Assembly (NCBI RefSeq): GCF_002188635.1
Contig: NZ_NINX01000039.1
Coordinates: 1-64,000 of the forward strand
Source: Pigmentiphaga sp. NML030171
GTDB lineage: Bacteria; Pseudomonadota; Gammaproteobacteria; Burkholderiales; Burkholderiaceae_B
Direction: 5' to 3'
DNA: 64,000 nucleotides
A program made the translations under genes and the position numbers. This document shows, piece by piece, positions 1-6,738 of this stretch (position 1 is the first letter of the stretch; each line of letters opens with the position of its first letter). A model generated the notes under the pieces. That model was given only the letters and a program-made list of their open reading frames with translations, made no database searches and was not told the DNA's origin.

Positions 1-66
1 CTGTTCCGCCAGCCTCACCGCCTCGCGCTTGAACTCGTCCGTGAAATGTCTTCTGTTTCGTGCCAT
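1..66 (-). CDS. IS3/IS911-type transposase OrfA, 5' end only
   Basis: The reverse strand reads MARNRRHFTDEFKREAVRLA and then runs off the window edge. The F-T-x-E-F-K-R-E-A-V motif is the usual start of the small HTH subunit (OrfA) of IS3-family transposases, which binds the IS ends. Only 22 codons are visible, so the subgroup and the integrity of the element cannot be judged. It points away from the adjacent defence-type operon and marks an island edge. Confidence 0.7.
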   Translation of the reverse strand, partial: MARNRRHFTDEFKREAVRLAEQ

Positions 67-452
67 CGCTTCGCTCTCCAGGCATGATCATGCCATCTGA
101 TCTGTCCGGAGTAACGGGGCAAGCCCACACCTCACGCTGATTTGCCTAGCCCGTCTCATCCAGATGAGGCCGCAGAGAGCACGGCTGTGAAGAGCCAAGG
201 GTACTACGTTGCGTGTTTTCTCCGGGAAAAGACACGCCGACACCTTCTTCGCGTAAACCATCTACGACCTGCTGGCTTAAAGCACATGACCTTGCCATCG
301 AGCTGGTGCCACGAGCCTGCCGCAACGCATGGCGCCTGCCGAATCTATGGCTTTGCGCACATGAGATTCGAGGTTCATTTGGGTGGCTTGGATGGTAAAC
401 TTGGCCAGACTTTGGAAAACTTCGCCGTGCGACACCAAGCGAGCCACCTGAC
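67..452. other. Intergenic stretch between transposase and defence-type operon
   Basis: No convincing gene is visible in these ~390 bases. Overlapping ORFs exist on both strands but have no recognisable protein pattern. The stretch should contain the IS end and the promoter of the downstream operon. I see a palindrome near the transposase start (81-94) but no clear consensus promoter. Confidence 0.5.
81..94. repeat. Perfect 14-bp palindrome upstream of transposase
   Basis: GGCATGATCATGCC equals its own reverse complement. It lies 15 bases upstream of the OrfA start codon, where it could be a site for autoregulation or part of the IS terminal region. Function is inferred from position only. 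Confidence 0.45.
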
Positions 453-653
453 ATGAACCAACCCGATAGCGAAATTCTCACGCTGGACGAAGTGGCGGTC
501 TATCTCAAGGCAGGGAAGAAGACCGTGTACCGGTTGGCCCAGCAGGGGGAGATACCGGGGTTCAAGCTGGGCGGCACCTGGCGGTTTCGTCGCAGCGAGT
601 TGGATCGCTGGATTGCCGCACAGATAGCCGAGAAAACGCAGGACAAGACATGA
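453..653 (+). CDS. Excisionase-family helix-turn-helix protein
   Basis: This 66-residue protein has the compact MerR/excisionase-like winged HTH (HTH_17 type): T-L-D-E-V-A-x-Y-L at residues 10-18, then K-K-T-V-Y-R-L and G-x-W-R-F-R-R-S-E-L-D-R-W. Such proteins bind DNA as small adaptors or regulators and often precede the methyltransferase gene of restriction and defence operons. Its stop codon overlaps the start of a 21-codon ORF that leads into the methyltransferase gene, so it belongs to that transcript. A controller role is inferred. An excision role for the island is possible, but no integrase gene is visible in the window. Confidence 0.8.
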   Translation: MNQPDSEILTLDEVAVYLKAGKKTVYRLAQQGEIPGFKLGGTWRFRRSELDRWIAAQIAEKTQDKT

Positions 654-715
654 GCACCCCGCAGAACAGCAACAGCCAAGCGGCCTCGCTCAGAGGGAGG
701 GCTACACGCCCATGA
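650..715 (+). CDS. 21-codon coupling ORF between HTH and methyltransferase genes
   Basis: An ATG at 650 overlaps the HTH stop codon (ATGA) and opens a 21-codon frame. Its TGA at 713-715 in turn overlaps the methyltransferase ATG at 712. A strong purine-rich ribosome site (GAGGGAGGG, about 692-700) lies inside it. The double ATGA arrangement suggests that ribosomes are handed from one gene to the next. The peptide has no recognisable domain and may have no function of its own. Confidence 0.35.
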   Translation: MSTPQNSNSQAASLRGRATRP

Positions 716-3483
716 ACGCCGTAGAAATCGAACAAGCCATCACAGACCTGGCGGAGCAGCCGTTCGACAGCGCAGAGTTCCCCTATGCCTTCCTTGAGGC
801 GTTCGGCAACAAGGCGACGACCATCAAGCGCCTGCGCGCGGGGGCGTCGAACAAGTCCGACCTCGGTGGTGTTCTCCAGACCAGCAACATCCACATTCTG
901 ACCTGCGACGCAGGACGGGTTACACAGACGCTGGCCGCCCTCAAGGCCAGCCCGGCGACGGCCAAGGCCAAGGCGAAGTTCATCCTCGCCACGGACGGCA
1001 CGGACTTCGAGGCCGAAGACCTGACCAGCGGCGAGACCGTCGCCTGCGCCTTCAAAGACTTCCCGGATCATTTCGGCTTCTTCCTGCCGCTGGCGGGCAT
1101 CAGCACTGTCCGACAGATCAGTGAGAACGCCTTCGACATCCGGGCCACCAGCCGCCTAAACCGTCTGTATGTCGAACTGCTGAAGGACAACCCAGAATGG
1201 GGCTCGGCGGAGCGTCGGCACGACATGAACAAGCTCATGGCGCGGCTGATCTTCTGCTTCTTCGCCGAGGACACCGACATCTTCGTCGGCAGGGGCCGTT
1301 TCACCGAAACCATCGCTCAGATGAGCGCCAAAGACTCGTCCAACACGCACGACGTCATCGCCACGCTGTTCCGCACGATGAACACCAAGCGCGAGGACCG
1401 GGCCGCAGCCAAGGTTCCCCGATGGGCCGAAGACTTCCCATACGTCAACGGGCAGTTGTTCTCTGGTGGCGACGAGGTGCCGCGATTCAGCAAGATTGCC
1501 CGGTCCTATCTGCTGCATGTCGGCGGATTGGACTGGACCAAGATCAACCCCGACATCTTCGGTTCGATGATCCAGGCCGTCGCCGAAGACGAGGAGCGCG
1601 GCGAGCTGGGGATGCACTACACCAGTGTCCCCAACATCCTCAAGGTCCTCAATCCGCTGTTCCTCGACGACCTGCGGGAGAAGCTGGAGGAAGCGGATGA
1701 TAACGCCCGCATGTTGCTCAACCTGCGCAAACGCATTGCCAAGATCAGGGTCTTCGACCCGGCCTGCGGTTCGGGCAACTTCCTGGTCATCGCTTACAAG
1801 GAAATGCGCGCCATCGAGGCCGAGATCAACCGGCGGCGCGGCGAGCCGGATCGTGCATCAGAAATCCCGGTCACCAACTTTCGTGGGATCGAGCTACGCG
1901 ATTTCCCGGCGGAAATCGCCCGCCTTGCGCTGGTCATTGCTGAGTATCAGTGCGATGTGCTGTATCGGGGCCAGAAGCTGGCCCTGGCCGAGTTTCTGCC
2001 ACTGCGCAATGAGAACTGGATCACCTGCGGCAACGCGCTGCGGCTGGACTGGCTGAGCATTTGCCCGCCAGCTGGTACCGGAGTGAAGGTGCAGGCCGAT
2101 GATCTTTTTCGCACGCCGCTAGATCAAGCCGAGATCGACTTCGAGAACGAGGGGGGCGAGACGTATATCTGTGGCAATCCCCCCTATCTCGGCAGTCGAT
2201 GGAGAGACAAGGAGCAGCAAGACGACTTGGCGGCCTTATTCTCTGGTCGCGCGCCTAGTTTCAAGGACTTGGACTATGTCGCCGCTTGGTACTTGAAGGC
2301 TGCAGATTATCTTCACGCCGTACCCGATTGTTGCTGTGCGTTTGTCGCCACTAAGTCGATTTGTCAAGGCGAGCAAGTCGCCATGCTATGGCCTCTGATC
2401 TTTGGTCAAGGCCTGGAAATATCCTTCGCTTACCGACCCTTTCACTGGAGCAATCTGGCGGCCGCAAACGCGGGCGTGACTGTAGTTATTGTTGGCATCG
2501 CATCCGCGCGTTCGAGCAAGAAAACTCTTTTTGAGGGTGATGAAAAGCGCGTCGTAGACAGCATCGGACCTTACCTGATTCCAGTCGGAAACATCATCGT
2601 TGAAAAGGCTCCTAGACCCTTAAATGGCTTGCCTCGGATGGACTACGGAAACAAGCCTACAGATGGCGGTAACCTGATATTGGACAGGGCCACGAAGGAG
2701 GGCCTTGTTGCGGCACGCCCCGAAGCTGCTCGGTTTATAAGAGCGTATGTCGGCTCCACTGAGTTCATCAATGGCGTGCCACGCTTCTGCCTGTGGGTTG
2801 AAGATGAGGAAGTTAATGACGCACGCTTAGTGCCCGAAATTTGTGAGCGGTTTGAGAACGTACGAAAGCTCAGAGCCGAAAGTAAGGGGCAGCAGGCGAA
2901 CGCGAATGCAGACACGCCCCATCGGTTTGTCTTCGCGCCTCATCGATCTGGGAGCGCGCTGATTGTTCCTCGCGTTTCTTCCGAACGCCGCCCGTACCTG
3001 CCTGTAGGGATTGTCGATGATGCGACAGTAATTTCTGATCGGGCTGCGGTGATCTACAGGCCTGAAACGTGGTTGCTCGGTATCGTGGCTAGCCGTATGC
3101 ATTTGGTCTGGATTGCTACTGTATGCGTCCGCATGAGAATGGACTTTTCTTATTCAAACACTCTCGGCTGGCACACATTCCCAGTGCCGACACTGACCGA
3201 GAAAAACAAGGCCGATCTCACGCGCTGCGCGGAGGACATCCTGCTGGCGCGGGAGCATCACTTCCCCGCGACCATCGCGGACCTGTACGACCCCGAGAAC
3301 ATGCCCGCTGACCTGCGTGCCGCCCATGAGCGCAACGACGAAGTGCTGGAGCGCATCTACATCGGTCGGCGCTTCAAGAACGACACTGAGCGGCTGGAAA
3401 AGCTGTTTGACCTCTATACCAAGATGACCGCTTCGGCTGCACCGGCCAAGGGCAAGAAGCGCAAAGCGGGAGCCAACGCATGA
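712..3483 (+). CDS. MmeI-type class I SAM-dependent DNA methyltransferase (nuclease motif absent)
   Basis: This 923-residue protein has the order of MmeI-like enzymes: an N-terminal region, a helical spacer, the methyltransferase core and a target-recognition region. SAM motif I, F-D-P-A-C-G-S-G-N-F, is near residues 348-357. Catalytic motif IV, G-N-P-P-Y, near 488-492, indicates N6-adenine methylation. In MmeI a D-x9-E-x-K nuclease site sits near residue 70-82. Here the matching stretch reads S-D-L-G-G-V-L-Q-T-S-N-I-H-I, with no E-x-K, so cleavage by this subunit is unlikely. The helicase gene overlaps its end by four bases. Bases ~2190-3190, covering the recognition region, look AT-richer than the flanks, which suggests specificity swapping. 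The likely role is marking self DNA for the downstream helicase and nuclease. Confidence 0.85.
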   Translation: MNAVEIEQAITDLAEQPFDSAEFPYAFLEAFGNKATTIKRLRAGASNKSDLGGVLQTSNIHILTCDAGRVTQTLAALKASPATAKAKAKFILATDGTDFEAEDLTSGETVACAFKDFPDHFGFFLPLAGISTVRQISENAFDIRATSRLNRLYVELLKDNPEWGSAERRHDMNKLMARLIFCFFAEDTDIFVGRGRFTETIAQMSAKDSSNTHDVIATLFRTMNTKREDRAAAKVPRWAEDFPYVNGQLFSGGDEVPRFSKIARSYLLHVGGLDWTKINPDIFGSMIQAVAEDEERGELGMHYTSVPNILKVLNPLFLDDLREKLEEADDNARMLLNLRKRIAKIRVFDPACGSGNFLVIAYKEMRAIEAEINRRRGEPDRASEIPVTNFRGIELRDFPAEIARLALVIAEYQCDVLYRGQKLALAEFLPLRNENWITCGNALRLDWLSICPPAGTGVKVQADDLFRTPLDQAEIDFENEGGETYICGNPPYLGSRWRDKEQQDDLAALFSGRAPSFKDLDYVAAWYLKAADYLHAVPDCCCAFVATKSICQGEQVAMLWPLIFGQGLEISFAYRPFHWSNLAAANAGVTVVIVGIASARSSKKTLFEGDEKRVVDSIGPYLIPVGNIIVEKAPRPLNGLPRMDYGNKPTDGGNLILDRATKEGLVAARPEAARFIRAYVGSTEFINGVPRFCLWVEDEEVNDARLVPEICERFENVRKLRAESKGQQANANADTPHRFVFAPHRSGSALIVPRVSSERRPYLPVGIVDDATVISDRAAVIYRPETWLLGIVASRMHLVWIATVCVRMRMDFSYSNTLGWHTFPVPTLTEKNKADLTRCAEDILLAREHHFPATIADLYDPENMPADLRAAHERNDEVLERIYIGRRFKNDTERLEKLFDLYTKMTASAAPAKGKKRKAGANA

Positions 3484-5534
3484 GCGACAAGATCAAGTCC
3501 GTACCGTCCGTTTCCGTCACCTACGCCCGCAACGGTGCGTCGACCAAAGCCAATGCGCTTGGGATGCGACCCATGCAGGAGCGGGCCTACGAGAAGCGGG
3601 GCGAGCAATACCTGCTCATCAAGTCGCCGCCCGCATCGGGCAAGAGCCGTGCGCTGATGTTCGTGGCACTCGACAAGCTCACGAACCAAGGCTTGAAGCA
3701 GGCCATCATCGTTGTGCCGGAGAGGTCCATCGGTGCCAGCTTCAACGACGAACCGCTGTCGAAGTACGGCTTCTGGGCGGACTGGCAGGTCGAACCCAAG
3801 TGGAACCTGTGCAATGCGCCAGGCAACGACAACGGCGGCAAGGTCAAGTCGCTGGGCGCATTCCTCGAAGGCGAGGACAAGGTGCTGGTCTGCACCCATG
3901 CGACCTTCCGCTTCGCGGTCGATGCCTACGGCGTGGAGGCGTTCGACGACCGATTGATCGCGGTCGATGAGTTCCACCACGTTTCGGCCAACCCGGACAA
4001 CAAGCTCGGCTTGCACCTGGGGCAGTTCTTCGCGCGGGGCAAGACGCACATTGTCGCCATGACCGGCTCCTACTTCCGTGGCGACGCCGAGGCCGTGCTC
4101 GCGCCGCAGGATGAGTCGAAGTTCGATACCGTCACCTACACCTACTACGAGCAGCTCAACGGCTACGAGTACCTCAAGCAACTCGATATCGGCTATTTCT
4201 TCTACAGCGGGCCTTACGTTGATGACATCCTTAATGTCCTCGATCCCGCCGAGAAGACCATCATCCACATCCCCAACGTCAATTCGCGTGAAAGCACGAA
4301 GGACAAGATGCGTGAGGTGGAGCACATCATCGAGGCGCTGGGCGAATGGCAAGGCATCGACCCTGCGACCGGCTTCCAGCGTGTCAAGCGCCCCGATGGC
4401 CGCGTGCTGCGGATCGCTGATCTCGTCGATGACGATCCTGCCAAGCGTGACCGCGTGTCCGCCGCACTCAAAGACCCGGCGCAGAAGAACAACCGGGACC
4501 ATGTGGACATCATCATCGCGCTGGGCATGGCGAAGGAAGGCTTCGACTGGATTTGGTGCGAACACGCCCTGACCGTGGGTTACCGCGCCAGCCTGACCGA
4601 GATTGTGCAGATCATCGGCCGAGCTACCCGCGACGCGCCCGGCAAGACCCGCGCGAGATTCACCAACCTGATCGCCGAGCCGGATGCAGCCGAGGAAGCT
4701 GTCACCGAGGCCGTCAACGATACGTTGAAGGCCATCGCGGCAAGCCTGCTGATGGAGCAGGTTCTTGCTCCGCGCTTCGAGTTCAAGCCCAAGAACCCCG
4801 ACAGTGGCCCGGCGCCGGGCTTTAACTACGGCGAGGGTGGCTATGACCCGGACCGCTGCAATGTCGGTGTCAATGAGCAGACAGGGGCGTACCAAATCGA
4901 GATCAAGGGCCTCGCCGAGCCGAAGAGCAAGGAGGCGGCGCGAATCTGTCAGGAAGACTTGAACGAAGTTATCGCGGCCTTCGTGCAGGACAAGCCCACC
5001 ATCGAGCGCGGCCTGTTCGATGAGGAGCTGGTGCCCGAGGAGCTGACGCAGGTTCGCATGGGCAAGATCATCAAGGACAAGTATCCCGAGCTTGACGCCG
5101 AAGATCAGGAGGCCGTGCGCCAGCACGCCATCGCCGCCCTCAACCTCACGCAGCAGGCCAAGCGGCTTGTCACCGAAGGCGAGAGCGATGGGTTGCCGAA
5201 CACCGCCCTGATCGACGGCGTGCGCCGCTTCGCGATGGACGTGCGCGAGTTGGACATCGACCTGATCGACCGCATCAACCCCTTCGGGGAAGCCTACGCC
5301 ATCCTTGCCAAGACCATGAGCGATGACAGCTTGAAGCAGGTCGCGGCGGCCATCTCGGCCAAGCGCACGAGCCTGACGCCGGACGAGGCGAAGGAGATGG
5401 CCGTGCGCGCCGTCCAGTTCAAGAAGGAGCGCGGACGCATTCCTGCACTTGATTCCCAGGATGCCTGGGAGCGACGCATGGCCGAAGGCGCGGCCGCCTT
5501 TATGCGATTCAAGGCGGAGGGGCGCTATGAGTAA
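3480..5534 (+). CDS. SF2 DEAD/DEAH-type helicase of the defence-type operon
   Basis: This 684-residue protein carries superfamily 2 motifs in order: Walker A S-P-P-A-S-G-K-S near residues 48-56, motif II V-D-E-F-H-H near 162-167, motif III M-T-G-S, and motif VI Q-I-I-G-R-A-T-R near 377-384. These motifs power ATP-dependent movement on nucleic acid. The ~300 residues after the motor match no family I can name and may contact partner proteins. It starts inside the methyltransferase stop codon (ATGA) and ends overlapping the GIY-YIG gene by eight bases, so stoichiometric expression is likely. By analogy with Type I and Type III restriction or DISARM, it may move along unmodified DNA. Confidence 0.85.
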   Translation: MSDKIKSVPSVSVTYARNGASTKANALGMRPMQERAYEKRGEQYLLIKSPPASGKSRALMFVALDKLTNQGLKQAIIVVPERSIGASFNDEPLSKYGFWADWQVEPKWNLCNAPGNDNGGKVKSLGAFLEGEDKVLVCTHATFRFAVDAYGVEAFDDRLIAVDEFHHVSANPDNKLGLHLGQFFARGKTHIVAMTGSYFRGDAEAVLAPQDESKFDTVTYTYYEQLNGYEYLKQLDIGYFFYSGPYVDDILNVLDPAEKTIIHIPNVNSRESTKDKMREVEHIIEALGEWQGIDPATGFQRVKRPDGRVLRIADLVDDDPAKRDRVSAALKDPAQKNNRDHVDIIIALGMAKEGFDWIWCEHALTVGYRASLTEIVQIIGRATRDAPGKTRARFTNLIAEPDAAEEAVTEAVNDTLKAIAASLLMEQVLAPRFEFKPKNPDSGPAPGFNYGEGGYDPDRCNVGVNEQTGAYQIEIKGLAEPKSKEAARICQEDLNEVIAAFVQDKPTIERGLFDEELVPEELTQVRMGKIIKDKYPELDAEDQEAVRQHAIAALNLTQQAKRLVTEGESDGLPNTALIDGVRRFAMDVRELDIDLIDRINPFGEAYAILAKTMSDDSLKQVAAAISAKRTSLTPDEAKEMAVRAVQFKKERGRIPALDSQDAWERRMAEGAAAFMRFKAEGRYE

Positions 5535-6738
5535 CTCCGATCTTGACGAACTCGCTGCGGAGCTTGCCGAGTTCGCACCGCCCGAGGCGAAGGCCGGACG
5601 GCCGGCCAGTGAGGAGCGCGTCATCGCGGGCTTCGAGGAAATCCAACGCTTCACCGAGAAGCACGGGCGTGCGCCGCAGCATGGTGAGGATCGCGACATA
5701 TTCGAGCGCCTCTACGCCGTGCGCCTGGACCGCTTGCGTGCGCTCCCGGACTGCCGCGCCCTGCTGGAGCCGCTGGACCATCAGGGCTTGCTTGCCGGGG
5801 CGCCTACCGTTGCCGCTTCGGCAGATGAAGCCATCGACATCGACGACCTGGCCGCCGAGCTGGCGGGCGTAGCCGAGGCGGACGACATCACGGTCCTACG
5901 CCATGTCCGTACCAGCGCCGAAAAGCGCGCCGCCGAGGAGGTCGCGGATCGCAAGCCCTGCGAGGACTTCGAGACTTTCCGGCCCTTGTTCGAGCGCGTG
6001 CAAGCGGAAGTCAAAACCGGTATGCGCCAGTCCCAGCCCATCGAAGCGGGCCGCCGTGCGATTGAAGCCGGGGACTTTTTCGTACTCGATGGCCTTACTC
6101 TCTACGTCGCTGAGGTCGGCGAGCCGCTGAAGACGACCGCAGGGGAAGTAGATCGCCGCCTACGCCTCATCTTTTCCAACGGCACCGAAAGCAATCTGCT
6201 GCTGCGCTCGCTCCAACGTGCGTTCTACAACGACCCCGCCGCGCGGCGGCTGGCCTCGCCCGAGAGCGGGCAACTCTCCTTCGGCGGGGAGCTTGAAGCC
6301 GATGATGTCGAAAGCGGCACGATCTACGTCCTGCGCTCCCTCTCCGATCATCCCTATGTCGCGCAGCACCGCGAGATCATCCACAAGGTCGGCGTGACCG
6401 GGGGCAGGGTGGAGACGCGCATCGCCAATGCCGAGCACGACTCCACCTACCTGCTGGCGAAGGTCGAAGTGGTGGCGACCTACAAGCTCGCGGGCATCAA
6501 CCGCACCCGGATGGAGAACCTGTTCCACAGGCTGTTCGCCCCCGCGCGGTTGAACATCACCATCAATGACCGCTTCGGTCATCCTGTGCAGCCTGAGGAA
6601 TGGTTCCTAGTGCCACTTCATGTGATCGACGAGGCGGTTCAGCGCATTCGAGATGGATCGATCACCGAGTTTATCTATGACCCGCAGACCGCTCGACTGG
6701 TGGGCTACGCGCGGATTCACTATAAGGATGAGCCATGA
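5527..6738 (+). CDS. GIY-YIG nuclease family protein (T5orf172-like C-terminus)
   Basis: The chosen start is the ATG inside the last codons of the helicase gene, giving 403 residues. An acidic N-terminal region of about 260 residues has no clear domain. From ~264 comes a GIY-YIG-type core: G-T-I-Y-V-L-R, then I-H-K-V-G-V-T-G-G, a following Arg, and a Glu in M-E-N-L-F-H-R-L-F. This is the T5orf172/Mug113 pattern, in which Tyr, Arg and Glu support single-metal DNA cleavage. It is the only recognisable nuclease fold of the operon apart from the PHP domain next door, so it is the leading candidate for the cutting subunit. Its stop overlaps the next start (ATGA). Confidence 0.8.
   Translation: MSNSDLDELAAELAEFAPPEAKAGRPASEERVIAGFEEIQRFTEKHGRAPQHGEDRDIFERLYAVRLDRLRALPDCRALLEPLDHQGLLAGAPTVAASADEAIDIDDLAAELAGVAEADDITVLRHVRTSAEKRAAEEVADRKPCEDFETFRPLFERVQAEVKTGMRQSQPIEAGRRAIEAGDFFVLDGLTLYVAEVGEPLKTTAGEVDRRLRLIFSNGTESNLLLRSLQRAFYNDPAARRLASPESGQLSFGGELEADDVESGTIYVLRSLSDHPYVAQHREIIHKVGVTGGRVETRIANAEHDSTYLLAKVEVVATYKLAGINRTRMENLFHRLFAPARLNITINDRFGHPVQPEEWFLVPLHVIDEAVQRIRDGSITEFIYDPQTARLVGYARIHYKDEP

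Noticed and set aside
142-481. Overlapping ORFs on both strands before the HTH gene
   Set aside because: No ribosome site, no recognisable fold, and the two frames are mutual shadows.
3414-5699. Long minus-strand ORF of 761 codons
   Set aside because: It is antisense to the helicase and GIY-YIG genes, with no domain pattern. Long antisense frames arise from GC-rich codon structure.
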